Below, piece after piece: positions 31,774 through 40,665 of a stretch of 64,000 bases of DNA (position 1 is the stretch's first letter; each line of letters starts with the position of its first letter). Under the pieces are notes generated by a model. That model was given only the letters and a program-made list of their open reading frames with translations. It was not told the origin of the DNA and did no database searches. The translations under genes were made by a program, and so were the position numbers. Origin of the DNA: Limnohabitans sp. Rim8 (GTDB lineage: Bacteria; Pseudomonadota; Gammaproteobacteria; Burkholderiales; Burkholderiaceae_C); the NCBI GenBank assembly GCA_945897795.1, contig CAMDFT010000003.1:23578-87577 (forward strand). The letters are read 5' to 3'.

Positions 31774-32721
31774 ATGAAATCCAAAGCCATTGTTTTTGAA
31801 GCGCCCCACTCCTTGAGTGTTCGTGAATTGGAACTCGCCCCCATGGGGCCCCGCGACCTGGAGGTGGCGGTGTCGTTCAGCGGCATCAGCACCGGCACCG
31901 AACGCTTGCTGTGGGAGGGCACCATGCCGCCCTTTCCGGGCTTGTCCTACCCCTTGGTGCCGGGCTACGAAACTGTGGGCACCATTGAAAAAATAGGCGC
32001 CGACGTCACGGGCTTGGCCGTCGGTGACGTGGTGTTTTTACCCGGCTCTTACGCATTTCAAGGGGTGCAAAACATCTTTGGCGGATCGGGCGAGCGTTTG
32101 GTGGTGCCGCATGAACGGGCTGTCAAGTTGGACCCGGCCCTGGGTGCCAAGGGCGTGCTGCTGGCCTTGGCCGCCACTGCGCACCATGTGTTCACCGTGG
32201 GGCGCGAGGCCATGCCGTTGGCTTACCCCGACCTCATCATTGGCCACGGCATCATGGGCCGACTGTTGGCGCGCATGGTGGTGGCCGCAGGCCGGCCTGC
32301 GCCGGTGGTCTGGGAAACGCAATCAGTCAGGCAAGAAGGCGCGCTGGGCTACGACGTCATCCACCCCGACCAAGATGTGCGCAAGGACTACCGCTGCATT
32401 TGCGATGTCAGCGGGGACGCCAGTATTTTGAACAAAGTGATTGCCAAAATGGCCCCGGGCGGCGAAGTGGTGTTGGCTGGTTTTTACAAACAAGACTTGT
32501 CCTTTGCCTACGCCCCCGCCTTCATGCGCGAAGCCACGGTGCGTGTCGCCGCGCAATGGAAAAAACACGACCTCGACGCGGTGGTCGCCATGTTCCACGA
32601 TGGCTCCTTGCCCCTGGACGGCTTGCTGACCCACACCGAAACGGCCGAGCATGCACAACGCGCTTATGAGGTGGCCTTTGGCGACCCTGAGTGCTTGAAG
32701 ATGGTGATCGACTGGCGATGA
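31774..32721 (+). CDS. bchC: Bacteriochlorophyllide a dehydrogenase paralog, copy 2
   Basis: This is a second BchC-like medium-chain dehydrogenase of 315 aa. It shares SGISTGTERLLWEGTMPPF, YPLVPGYETVGTIEKIG and LIIGHGIMGRLLARM with copy 1 but is only about half identical overall by eye, so it is an old duplication or an acquired copy. The ATG at 31774 follows ATCCCCC, with no clear Shine-Dalgarno sequence. The upstream region holds no TGT-N12-ACA site, unlike copy 1. Its codon use is richer in GC. It converges with bciA, and it may replace, back up or differ in substrate from copy 1. Confidence 0.85.
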   Translation: MKSKAIVFEAPHSLSVRELELAPMGPRDLEVAVSFSGISTGTERLLWEGTMPPFPGLSYPLVPGYETVGTIEKIGADVTGLAVGDVVFLPGSYAFQGVQNIFGGSGERLVVPHERAVKLDPALGAKGVLLALAATAHHVFTVGREAMPLAYPDLIIGHGIMGRLLARMVVAAGRPAPVVWETQSVRQEGALGYDVIHPDQDVRKDYRCICDVSGDASILNKVIAKMAPGGEVVLAGFYKQDLSFAYAPAFMREATVRVAAQWKKHDLDAVVAMFHDGSLPLDGLLTHTETAEHAQRAYEVAFGDPECLKMVIDWR

Positions 32722-32840
32722 ACATGCGCGTCGCACCTTCCCTCAAAGCCAGTGAACAAGCCAATCAGCCCCCATTGGATCGTCAACGTTACAACTGCAT
32801 GACTTGGCTCGCCACATCATGAGCTGCAAAAGAACGGCGC

Positions 32841-33848
32841 TTAAAAAACGGCGTGCTCCCCTCTGTCGGGCGCGCCCTCCCCTTTGACCCAACGGGCATA
32901 GGCATCCAACAGCGTTTGTGAACCGTGTGAGGGTGTGGCCTGCTCATCGTAACGCTGCGCCTGAGCGTCCCACACCAACATGGACTCGGTGGCGTAATAC
33001 CGCCCAATGCGGGCCAACTCGGCCTTGTCCGCAGCAGCGGGAATGATCTTGCCCAACACGCTCAAAACACCCACGATGGCGTCCATCAGGCCCACCGGAA
33101 CACGCTTGAAACGCGGCGGCATTCCCAGCAAAGCAAACAAATGCTCGCCTTGCGCCAGCGGCGTGATGGCCGGCCCCGGCCCGCCGATGGGCAAGATCTG
33201 GTTGTGCCGCGACACATCGTCCAGGCATCCCACCAGAAAATCGGCCAAATCATCGTCACTGATGGGTTTGCAGGCGGTCAATTGCCCGTCGCCAAAAATC
33301 AAAAAGGGCTTGCCTTTTTTGACCCGCTCCAATTGGCCCGACAGCGATTTGAAAAAAGCAGTGGGGCGCACGATGGAATAGGTCATGCCTGATTCGATCA
33401 AGGTTTTTTCAAAGGCCAACTTGGCATGTTGAAACGCCAACAAGGGCTTTTGCACACAGATAGCCGACAGTTGCACAAAATGCCTCACACCCGCCGTTTG
33501 TGCCGCTTGCAGCGCCCACACATGGGCCTGGTGATCAACGCGCCACGCGTCTTGAGGAGAACCGGTGCGCGAGGCCATGCAAGAGACCACCGCATCAAAA
33601 CCAGCACCTGTAAAAGACGGCTGGGTCCAAACTTCTGGATCGGACGCATCCCCCCACATAACCTTGACCCCGGCCAAGCTTTCTGGCGGCGACGCATTGG
33701 CTTGCAGATGTTGATCACTTCGGCGCGGCCTGAGCAGACACACCACTTGGTGACCCCGTTGAACCAGCGACCGCGCGGTGGCCATGCCGATCGTGCCCGT
33801 CGCCCCCAACAAAAGCACGCGCTTAGGGTAATGGACTTCCTCACCCAT
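32841..33848 (-). CDS. bciA: Divinyl (proto)chlorophyllide a 8-vinyl reductase, BciA type
   Basis: BciA is an NADPH-dependent atypical SDR that reduces the C8 vinyl group of divinyl (proto)chlorophyllide. From the ATG at 33848 it is 335 aa. The nucleotide-binding motif RVLLLGATGTIGMATARSLV starts near residue 9, followed by VVCLLRPRR. VRPTAFFKSLSGQLERVKKG and FGDGQLTACKPISDDDLADF are strongly BciA-like. The ORF track extends 33 codons further to a TTG at 33947, which would move the Rossmann motif deep into the protein; I prefer the ATG. It converges with the second bchC. Confidence 0.9.
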   Translation of the reverse strand: MGEEVHYPKRVLLLGATGTIGMATARSLVQRGHQVVCLLRPRRSDQHLQANASPPESLAGVKVMWGDASDPEVWTQPSFTGAGFDAVVSCMASRTGSPQDAWRVDHQAHVWALQAAQTAGVRHFVQLSAICVQKPLLAFQHAKLAFEKTLIESGMTYSIVRPTAFFKSLSGQLERVKKGKPFLIFGDGQLTACKPISDDDLADFLVGCLDDVSRHNQILPIGGPGPAITPLAQGEHLFALLGMPPRFKRVPVGLMDAIVGVLSVLGKIIPAAADKAELARIGRYYATESMLVWDAQAQRYDEQATPSHGSQTLLDAYARWVKGEGAPDRGEHAVF

Positions 33849-34244
33849 CAAAGGGCCGTGAACGGGCCATGGCGCATGGGTGGTAGAACGCCATTCAGAG
33901 CCCGAAGTTTCATCGATGGTCACGCCGTGAACTCCCAACAGGGTCAAAAAGTAATTGCCTTTGAATCTTGCCGATGCGCTTCGTCGTGCCAGCAGGCCAG
34001 CTCAAAAAATCAAACCATTATGACCAAACTGTGTCCATCGAGCCCTCGTAGCAGTTCGACCAAAACGCAGCATGGACGCGAGCATCAAGCACCCACATCG
34101 GGGTTCAGGGAAATGCAGGGGCCGTGATTGTCCTTGCCATGTGCAGGGCTTGGGTTGCACAGGGAAGCGTGCCCCACGGGCTGGTCTATAAAGGCTCATG
34201 CACAAAGCCACGACAATGCGTGCATCAAAACAGAAAGGACAGGC
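33849..34244. other. Intergenic stretch upstream of bciA and the NfeD gene
   Basis: This divergent gap of about 400 bp (about 300 bp if the longer bciA start is used) should hold promoters for bciA and for the NfeD/SPFH pair. I see no TGT-N12-ACA operator, RNA gene, repeat or convincing ORF in it. Confidence 0.5.
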
Positions 34245-34664
34245 ATGAACGACACAACGATGTGGTGGGTTCTGGCGGGCGCCTTGGTGGCATTGGAGCT
34301 GGTGACTGGCACGTTTTACCTGCTGATGCTGGGCTTGGGCGCTGTGGCGGGAGCACTGGCCGCCATGGCGGGTTACAACATCAGCACGCAGCTGGTGGCG
34401 GCCGCCCTCGTCGGTGGCGCAGGCGCGTTGCTGCTGGGCCAATGGCGTCAACGACAGGTGACCACCGACACGCAAGCCCATGACCAACATCTGGACCTGG
34501 GTGCCACCGTAGAAGTCGAGGCATGGGATGCCATGGGCACGGCGCAAGTCAAGCACCGTGGTGCGGCTTGGACTGCGGTGCTGGCACCGGGCCAGACCGC
34601 GACCCCAGGCGTTTACCGAATTCAGGCCATGGCGGGTAACCGCTTGGTGCTTGAGAAAACATGA
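34245..34664 (+). CDS. NfeD-like membrane protein
   Basis: This is a 139-aa protein with two or three N-terminal hydrophobic helices (MWWVLAGALVALELVTGTFY and following) and a C-terminal OB-fold domain (LGATVEVEAWDAMGTAQVKH, TPGVYRIQAMAGNRLVLEKT). NfeD-type OB domains partner with SPFH proteins, and the stomatin gene follows 36 bp later. The ATG at 34245 has AAAGGACAGG upstream; the longer ORF of the track is rejected. It probably acts in membrane microdomain organisation or protein quality control (family knowledge). Confidence 0.85.
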   Translation: MNDTTMWWVLAGALVALELVTGTFYLLMLGLGAVAGALAAMAGYNISTQLVAAALVGGAGALLLGQWRQRQVTTDTQAHDQHLDLGATVEVEAWDAMGTAQVKHRGAAWTAVLAPGQTATPGVYRIQAMAGNRLVLEKT

Positions 34665-34700
34665 GCATGTCGCTCTAACCACTTCAAAGGGAATCCCTCC

Positions 34701-35621
34701 ATGGAAATCGCTGCCATTCTCGTGATCATCGCGGTCCTGTTCATCGTCAAGACCGTCAAGGTCGTGCCCCAGCAGCAGGCTTGGGTGGTCGAGCGTTTGG
34801 GCAAGTTCCACGCCAGCCTGACCCCGGGGCTGAACTTTGTCGTGCCCTTCGTCGACAAGGTGATTCAAAAACACAGCCTCAAAGAAGTGCCCCTGGACGT
34901 GCCCAGCCAGATTTGCATCACAAGGGACAACACGCAACTGCAGGTCGACGGCATCTTGTACTTCCAGGTGACCGACCCCAAACTGGCCAGCTATGGCGCG
35001 TCGGACTACATCATGGCGGTGACGCAGCTGGCGCAAACCAGCTTGCGCAGCGTGATCGGCAAACTGGAGCTGGACAAAACCTTTGAAGAGCGCAGCATCA
35101 TCAACGCACAGGTGGTCCAAGCCATTGACGAAGCCGCCCTGAACTGGGGCGTGAAGGTCTTGCGCTACGAAATCAAGGACCTGACACCACCCAAAGAAAT
35201 TTTGCTGGCCATGCAGTCGCAAATCACCGCCGAGCGCGAAAAGCGTGCGCTGATCGCCGCCTCCGAAGGCCGCCGCCAAGAACAAATCAACATCGCTACC
35301 GGCGAGCGCGAGGCCTTCATCGCCCGATCCGAGGGCGAAAAGCAAGCGGCCATCAACAAAGCCCAAGGCGATGCCGCCGCCATCACCGAAATGGCCAATG
35401 CCACAGCGCAAGCCATTGAGCGCATTGCCAGCGCCATTCGCCAACCCGGCGGTGAAATGGCGGTGCAGTTGAAGGTGGCCGAGCAAGCCGTGCAGGCCTA
35501 CAGCAAGGTGGCGCAAGACGCCAAAACCACCCTCATCGTTCCAGGCAATATGACCGAGGTGTCTGGGTTGATCGCCTCAGCCATGCAAATGGTGGGCACA
35601 GGGAAACAAGTGGGCAATTGA
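34701..35621 (+). CDS. SPFH domain / stomatin-like (QmcA-type) protein
   Basis: This is a 306-aa slipin. A short N-terminal membrane segment (EIAAILVIIAVLFIVKTV) precedes the SPFH/band-7 domain (VPQQQAWVVERLGKFHASLT, PGLNFVVPFVDKV) and a long coiled-coil region rich in Ala, Glu and Arg (QITAEREKRALIAASEGRRQ). Such proteins form oligomers at the inner membrane and modulate proteases such as FtsH. It is paired with the NfeD gene and followed by an intrinsic terminator. Confidence 0.92.
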   Translation: MEIAAILVIIAVLFIVKTVKVVPQQQAWVVERLGKFHASLTPGLNFVVPFVDKVIQKHSLKEVPLDVPSQICITRDNTQLQVDGILYFQVTDPKLASYGASDYIMAVTQLAQTSLRSVIGKLELDKTFEERSIINAQVVQAIDEAALNWGVKVLRYEIKDLTPPKEILLAMQSQITAEREKRALIAASEGRRQEQINIATGEREAFIARSEGEKQAAINKAQGDAAAITEMANATAQAIERIASAIRQPGGEMAVQLKVAEQAVQAYSKVAQDAKTTLIVPGNMTEVSGLIASAMQMVGTGKQVGN

Positions 35622-35642
35622 CCTCAGTGCACACGCAGGTGC

Positions 35643-35670
35643 AAAAAACCCGCCAAGGCGGGTTTTTTTG
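35643..35670. terminator. Intrinsic terminator after the SPFH gene
   Basis: A GC stem ACCCGCC/GGCGGGT is flanked by six A on the left and seven T on the right. The symmetry makes it usable from both strands, serving the SPFH gene (+) and the convergent phaB (-). Confidence 0.85.
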
Positions 35671-35704
35671 TGGGCCATAAGCCCTGTCTTGTCGCCCAAG
35701 GGCA

Positions 35705-36442
35705 TCAACCCATGTGCAAACCACCGTTGACCGCGAAGTCAGCGCCGGTGGTGTAACCACCGTCTTCGCTGGCCATCCAGGCAATGATGGAAGCGATCTC
35801 GCTGGGCTTGCCTAAGCGCTTAACGGGCACGGTGGCCACGATCTTTTCCAACACATCAGGACGAATGGCATTGACCATGTCGGTGCCGATGTAGCCAGGG
35901 CTCACGGTGTTGACCGTCACACCCTTGGTGGCCATCTCTTGGGCCAAGGCCATTGAGAAACCGTGCATACCGGCTTTGGCAGCCGAGTAGTTGGTCTGAC
36001 CGGCCTGGCCTTTTTCACCGTTGACCGAGCTGATGTTGATGATGCGGCCCCAGCCTTTTTCGACCATGTCGGCGACCACTTGCTTGGTCACGTTGAACAT
36101 GGAGTCCAGGTTGGTGTTCATCACGGCTTGCCAGTCTTCACGGCTCATCTTCAGGAACATGCGGTCCTTGGTGATGCCGGCGTTGTTGACCAGCACGTCG
36201 ATGGGGCCGTGCTCGGCCTTGGTTTTGGCAAAGGCTTCCACAGTGGAGTCCCAGTCGCCCACGTTGCCGACCGAGGCGTAAAAGGTGAAGCCCAAGGCTT
36301 TTTGCTCGTCCAGCCATTTGTTGAAGTCACGTGTGGGGCCGCAACCGGCGATGACCTTGAAGCCTTCTTGGTGCAGGCGCTGGCAGATTGCGGTTCCGAT
36401 GCCGCCCATGCCGCCTGTGACGTACGCTACTTTTTGACTCAT
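35705..36442 (-). CDS. phaB: Acetoacetyl-CoA reductase
   Basis: PhaB is an NADPH-dependent SDR that reduces acetoacetyl-CoA to (R)-3-hydroxybutyryl-CoA for polyhydroxybutyrate. From the ATG at 36442 it is 245 aa. The cofactor motif YVTGGMGGIGTAICQRL, NNAG in VLVNNAGITKDRMF, and the catalytic Tyr/Lys in YSAAKAGMHGFS with Ser in INISSVNGEKGQ are present. An AAGGAGACAATC site precedes the ATG. It completes the phaC-phaA-phaB order on this strand. Confidence 0.94.
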   Translation of the reverse strand: MSQKVAYVTGGMGGIGTAICQRLHQEGFKVIAGCGPTRDFNKWLDEQKALGFTFYASVGNVGDWDSTVEAFAKTKAEHGPIDVLVNNAGITKDRMFLKMSREDWQAVMNTNLDSMFNVTKQVVADMVEKGWGRIINISSVNGEKGQAGQTNYSAAKAGMHGFSMALAQEMATKGVTVNTVSPGYIGTDMVNAIRPDVLEKIVATVPVKRLGKPSEIASIIAWMASEDGGYTTGADFAVNGGLHMG

Positions 36443-36559
36443 GATTGTCTCCTTGTTATGAGTGAAGTGAAATGAAGTAAGCCCACTCAAATCCTCCAGG
36501 TTGGCTGCCCTTATACCGCTGGGCAGTGCGCCAATCCATGGGGTCTGAGCGGCTTTGGG

Positions 36560-37741
36560 TTAAACGCGTTCGATGGCCAGTGACACGCCCATGCCGCCGC
36601 CAATGCACAAAGCGGCCAGACCTTTTTGGGCCTGTGTGCGCTGCATTTCATGCAGCAAGGTCACCAGAATGCGGCAACCAGACGCACCGATGGGGTGACC
36701 AATGGCAATGGCACCGCCGTTGACGTTGACCTTGGCAGGATCAATGTCCAGCGCCTGGTTGACGGCGCAAGCTTGTGCAGCAAAGGCTTCGTTCAGCTCA
36801 AACAGGTCCACGTCTTGGGCTTTCCAGCCCGCGCGGGCCAGCGCTTTTTGCGACGCAGGCACGGGGCCCATGCCCATGGTGGCAGGGTCCAGGCCACTGG
36901 TGCCAAAGGCGACAATGCGGGCCAGCGGCTTGAGGCCCAGAGCAGCGGCCTTCTTGGCGCTCATGACCATCACGGCGGCTGCGCCGTCGTTGATGCCTGA
37001 AGCGTTACCAGCAGTCACACTGCCCGCCTTGTCAAAGGCTGGGCGCAAACCTGCTAACACGTCCACGGTGGTTTTCTTGTTGATGAACTCGTCGGTGTTG
37101 AACACCAGCGCATCGCCCTTGCGCTGAGGGATCAGCACGTCAACGATTTCATCTTTGAATTTGCCCGCTTCTTGCGCGGCCGCAGCCTTGCGCTGGCTGC
37201 CTGCCGCCAAGGCGTCTTGCATGTCACGGGTGATGCCGTGGGCCTTGGCCACGTTCTCAGCAGTGATGCCCATGTGGTATTGGTTGTACACGTCCCACAG
37301 GCCGTCGACGATCATGGTGTCGGTCATTTTCCAGTCGCCCATGCGCTGGCCGTCGCGGCTGCCGTTCAACACATGCGGGCTGGCGCTCATGTTTTCCTGA
37401 CCGCCAGCGATGACGATTTCGCTGTCACCCCAAGCCACAGCTTGCGCAGCCAGCATCACGGCCTTGAGGCCCGATCCGCACACGGCGTTGATGGTCAGTG
37501 CCGGGGTTTCCTTGGCCACACCGGCTTTCATCATGGCCTGGCGGGCGGGGTTTTGGCCCACGCCTGCGGCCAGCACCTGGCCCATGATGACTTCACCAAT
37601 GGCGTCCACGGGCAGGCCACTGCGCTCCAGCAAACCCTTGATGACGATGCTGCCCAGCTCGGTGGCAGGGGTTTTGGCGAGCGAGCCGCCAAATTTACCC
37701 ACGGCGGTGCGTGCGGCTGCAACGATGACGATGTCTTCCAT
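36560..37741 (-). CDS. phaA: Acetyl-CoA acetyltransferase (beta-ketothiolase)
   Basis: PhaA condenses two acetyl-CoA into acetoacetyl-CoA, the first step of PHB synthesis. It is 393 aa, the usual thiolase length. The acyl-accepting cysteine is in INAVCGSGLKAVMLA (about residue 89), the histidine in AIGHPIGASGCRILV, and the second cysteine in ALCIGGGMGVSLAIE. It lies between phaC and phaB with short spacers, so one operon is likely. Confidence 0.95.
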   Translation of the reverse strand: MEDIVIVAAARTAVGKFGGSLAKTPATELGSIVIKGLLERSGLPVDAIGEVIMGQVLAAGVGQNPARQAMMKAGVAKETPALTINAVCGSGLKAVMLAAQAVAWGDSEIVIAGGQENMSASPHVLNGSRDGQRMGDWKMTDTMIVDGLWDVYNQYHMGITAENVAKAHGITRDMQDALAAGSQRKAAAAQEAGKFKDEIVDVLIPQRKGDALVFNTDEFINKKTTVDVLAGLRPAFDKAGSVTAGNASGINDGAAAVMVMSAKKAAALGLKPLARIVAFGTSGLDPATMGMGPVPASQKALARAGWKAQDVDLFELNEAFAAQACAVNQALDIDPAKVNVNGGAIAIGHPIGASGCRILVTLLHEMQRTQAQKGLAALCIGGGMGVSLAIERV

Positions 37742-37763
37742 TTTTTTCTCCAGTAAAAATCAA

Positions 37764-39482
37764 TCAGGCTTTGGCTTTGACGTAACGGCCAGGGGCCGCT
37801 TCGATGGCTTTGTATTTGGCCGCCTTACCATAGGTTTTGGGTGCGGCAATTTGCTTGCCCGCATGACCCTTGAGCCAGTCCGACCAATCGGTCCACCAGC
37901 TGCCAGGCACCTCTTTGGCCTTGGCGATCCAGCCGTTTACATCGGCTGGGAATTGGGTGCCTTCGCTCAACCAGTGGCTGCGCTTTTTGGCCGCAGGCGG
38001 GTTGATCACACCCGCGATATGGCCCGAGGCCCCCATCACAAAACGCTTTTTACCGGGCAGCACTTGGGTGCTGGCATAGGCCCCCCCGATGGGCACGATG
38101 TGGTCTTCGCGCGAGCCATAAATGTAGACCGGCATGTCGACCTTGCCCAGGTCAATCGACTCACCACACACGGTGACTTTGCCGGGTTGGACCAGGTTAT
38201 TTTCGAGGTAAGTGTTGCGCAGGTACCAAGCGTAAAACGGCCCAGGCAAGTTGGTCGAGTCGCTGTTCCAGTAGAGCAAGTCGAATGGCGGAGGCGTCTC
38301 GCCCTTGAGGTAGTTGCCCACCACATAGTTCCAGACCAAGTCGTTGGGACGCAGAAAGCTGAAGGTGGACGCCAGGTCCTGACCTTTGAGCAAACCGCCC
38401 TTGCCCAATTGCTGCTCTCGGAATTTGACGAAGTTCTCGTCAATGAACACATCCAGAATGCCGGTGTCGGTGAAGTTGATCAGGGTAGTGAGGAAGGTGG
38501 CACTGGCCACCGGCTTTTCACCCCGCGCAGCCAGCACAGCCAGCGCGGTGGACAAGATGGTGCCGCCCACACAAAAACCCAGCGCGTTGATTTTGGGTGC
38601 CCCGGTGATGGCCTGCACGGTGTGGATGGCCTCAATGGCCGCGTGCTCAATGTAGTCGTCCCAGGTCTTTTGCGCCATGGACTCGTCGGGGTTGCGCCAG
38701 CTGACCACAAAAGTGCGGTGGCCTTGGCTGACGGCATAGCGGATCAGCGAATTTTCAGGCTGCAGGTCGAGGATGTAGAACTTGTTGATGCAAGGGGGCA
38801 CCAGCAAGAACGGTTTTTCATAGACCTTGGCCGTGAGCGGTTTGTATTCGATGAGCTGGAAAAAATCGTTTTCAAAAACCACCGCACCTTCGGTGGTGGC
38901 CACGTTCTTGCCCACTTCAAACAGGCTTTCGTCAGTCATAGACACGTGCCCTTGCTGCAGGTCATGCACCAGGTTTTGCACGCCCTTGGCGATGCTCTCG
39001 CCTTGTGTGTCGATGGCTTTCTTTTGCGCCTCGGCATTGAAAGCCAAAAAATTGCTGGGCGCAGCTGCGGCCACCCATTGCTCGATGGCAAAACGGATGC
39101 GGGTGCGTGTTTTCTCGTCGGCTTCCACCGCATCGGCCAGCCCCATCAGGGTTCGGGCATTGAGCAAGTAAGAAGCGGCATTGAAGGCGGCCATGGGGTT
39201 AGCGGCCCAGGCTTCGCCCGAAAAACGTCGGTCTTTGACCTGCAAACTGTTGTGCAAGCTCTGATTCCACATTTCAGAGGCGTCTTTGAAGTACTGGCCT
39301 TGCAGGGTCTGGAGCTTTTCAGGCGAGAATTTGAGCTGAGGCACGGCCGCATCGGCCGATGGCTTCAAGCCACCGAGATCCATGGTCTGCAAATGCTGCA
39401 TGGCCTGACCCCAGCTTTTGCTCAGGTCTTGCTGAAAGCCTGCGCTCATTTGGGACCAAAAATCCGGCGTGGATGTGCTCAT
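37764..39482 (-). CDS. phaC: Class I poly(R)-hydroxyalkanoic acid synthase
   Basis: PhaC polymerises 3-hydroxyacyl-CoA into polyhydroxyalkanoate granules. It is 572 aa, matching class I synthases. The lipase-box-like nucleophile region is NALGFCVGGTILSTALAVLA, with cysteine in place of serine, and the catalytic histidine is in MGASGHIAGVINPPA. The N-terminal half carries the usual poorly conserved helical domain (DFWSQMSAGFQQDLSKSWGQ). It heads the phaCAB operon and is divergent from a small membrane protein gene. Confidence 0.95.
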   Translation of the reverse strand: MSTSTPDFWSQMSAGFQQDLSKSWGQAMQHLQTMDLGGLKPSADAAVPQLKFSPEKLQTLQGQYFKDASEMWNQSLHNSLQVKDRRFSGEAWAANPMAAFNAASYLLNARTLMGLADAVEADEKTRTRIRFAIEQWVAAAAPSNFLAFNAEAQKKAIDTQGESIAKGVQNLVHDLQQGHVSMTDESLFEVGKNVATTEGAVVFENDFFQLIEYKPLTAKVYEKPFLLVPPCINKFYILDLQPENSLIRYAVSQGHRTFVVSWRNPDESMAQKTWDDYIEHAAIEAIHTVQAITGAPKINALGFCVGGTILSTALAVLAARGEKPVASATFLTTLINFTDTGILDVFIDENFVKFREQQLGKGGLLKGQDLASTFSFLRPNDLVWNYVVGNYLKGETPPPFDLLYWNSDSTNLPGPFYAWYLRNTYLENNLVQPGKVTVCGESIDLGKVDMPVYIYGSREDHIVPIGGAYASTQVLPGKKRFVMGASGHIAGVINPPAAKKRSHWLSEGTQFPADVNGWIAKAKEVPGSWWTDWSDWLKGHAGKQIAAPKTYGKAAKYKAIEAAPGRYVKAKA

Positions 39483-39574
39483 CTTTTTTCTCCTGAATCG
39501 GTCGTTTTTCTCAAATCTCTTGTTCCGAGTATCTTTCAGTTTGTTGTCACCTAAATTACAAGGGCTAAATATTT

Positions 39575-39892
39575 ATGTATTTGATCGTGATCGGCTGGCT
39601 TTACGTGACCCTGCTCATGGCCTTGGCTGAAGCCTTTAGCTCACAAGGCAGTGTATTGGGGGCCATCATCACCTTTGTGTTCTATGGTTTGCTGCCCATG
39701 GCCTTGGTGGTTTACTTGATGGGCACACCCCTGCGCCGCAAGGCCATTCGCCAACAGGAACAACAGGCCAGGCAAGAGGCTTCGGAGGGTTCAATCCCGC
39801 CCGACTCAGCGGTCCAGCCAGATGCAGGCAACCATGCGGCCGCTTTGCCCGAGGTTGCGGCTGTCCCTGCGGTGGGAAAAAAAGAACTCTGA
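39575..39892 (+). CDS. Small membrane protein, unknown function
   Basis: This is a 105-aa ORF with two hydrophobic helices (LIVIGWLYVTLLMALAEAF and GAIITFVFYGLLPMALVVYL), then a basic and Gln-rich stretch and a Pro/Ala-rich tail. Its end overlaps the convergent pgeF gene by 87 bp, so the tail composition may partly reflect the overlapping gene. The membrane-domain pattern is seen in hypothetical proteins near phaC of Burkholderiales, but I cannot name a family or function. Confidence 0.65.
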   Translation: MYLIVIGWLYVTLLMALAEAFSSQGSVLGAIITFVFYGLLPMALVVYLMGTPLRRKAIRQQEQQARQEASEGSIPPDSAVQPDAGNHAAALPEVAAVPAVGKKEL

Positions 39893-40624
39893 CCCTGTGA
39901 CCGTGCACCAAGGCGGGGTACTGTCGTTGCCAAACACGCGCGAAATACCCAAACCTTGCAACCTTACGCGGGCCAGACCGGCCAGATCGGCCATGTACTT
40001 TCCTTGGGCTGTCGGCGTGAACAGCGCCTGTACCTCGGGCGAGCCATTGTCGAAAGCGGCCCGAACTTCGGGCCCCACTTCAAAAGCTTGCGGCCCAATG
40101 CAGGGCCCGAGCCACGCCAGCACGTCCGACACATCGACCCCCGCACGCTTCAAGTTGGCCCACAGGCTCTCCAGCACGCCCTGCCCTTTTGACGGGCTGT
40201 CCACAACTGGCCCCGCCAGTCCACGCCAGCCCGCATGGGCGGCAGCCACCCAACGTCCGGCTGCATCCGCCAGCAAGACTGGCAAACAATCGGCCACCAC
40301 GATGGTGCAGGCCACACCCGGATCAAGGCTCCAGCAGGCATCGGCCACCAGCCCCTGGGGCGTGGTCGCGTTCAGTTGCAGACTGGCCACCCCGTGAACT
40401 TGTTGCAAAAATACCGGCCTCTGCCCAATCTGCGCCGCCAGGCGCTCGCGGTTGGTGTGCACATCGGCCGACCGGTCACCCACATGGTCACCCAGGTTCA
40501 TACTGTCCCAAGGGGCGACCGAAACCCCGCCCTGGCGACTGGTCATGAGCGCACGCACGCGGTTGGGGGTCGGCCAATCGGGTTGTATCCAGTGAGCGGG
40601 CAGGTTTTGCATCCACAAAATCAT
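39806..40624 (-). CDS. pgeF: Peptidoglycan editing factor / multicopper-oxidase-fold purine nucleosidase-like protein
   Basis: This is a YfiH/PgeF-family protein (formerly polyphenol oxidase-like). From the ATG at 40624 it is 272 aa; a second ATG at 40612 is also possible. Metal and active-site residues appear in HGVASLQL, VVADCLPVLLADAAGRWVAA, AHAGWRGLAGPVVDS and LGPCIGPQAFEVGPEV. E. coli PgeF prevents mis-incorporation of L-Ser into peptidoglycan; related proteins cleave purine nucleosides. It is divergent from aat, with 41 bp between the starts. Confidence 0.9.
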   Translation of the reverse strand: MILWMQNLPAHWIQPDWPTPNRVRALMTSRQGGVSVAPWDSMNLGDHVGDRSADVHTNRERLAAQIGQRPVFLQQVHGVASLQLNATTPQGLVADACWSLDPGVACTIVVADCLPVLLADAAGRWVAAAHAGWRGLAGPVVDSPSKGQGVLESLWANLKRAGVDVSDVLAWLGPCIGPQAFEVGPEVRAAFDNGSPEVQALFTPTAQGKYMADLAGLARVRLQGLGISRVFGNDSTPPWCTVTGSEFFFSHRRDSRNLGQSGRMVACIWLDR

Positions 40625-40665
40625 AGCGCCACGCCGCACTGCTGCTTTTATTGTGTAATTGCGCC

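Noticed and set aside
34002-35516. 504-aa ORF antisense to the SPFH/NfeD genes
   Set aside because: Same reason: His/Gly/Leu-rich low-complexity product, opposite clear family members on the + strand.
37410-39554. 714-aa ORF antisense to phaC and the end of phaA
   Set aside because: It is a shadow reading frame opposite two well-identified genes; length results from strong codon bias in GC-rich DNA, and the product has no recognisable domain.
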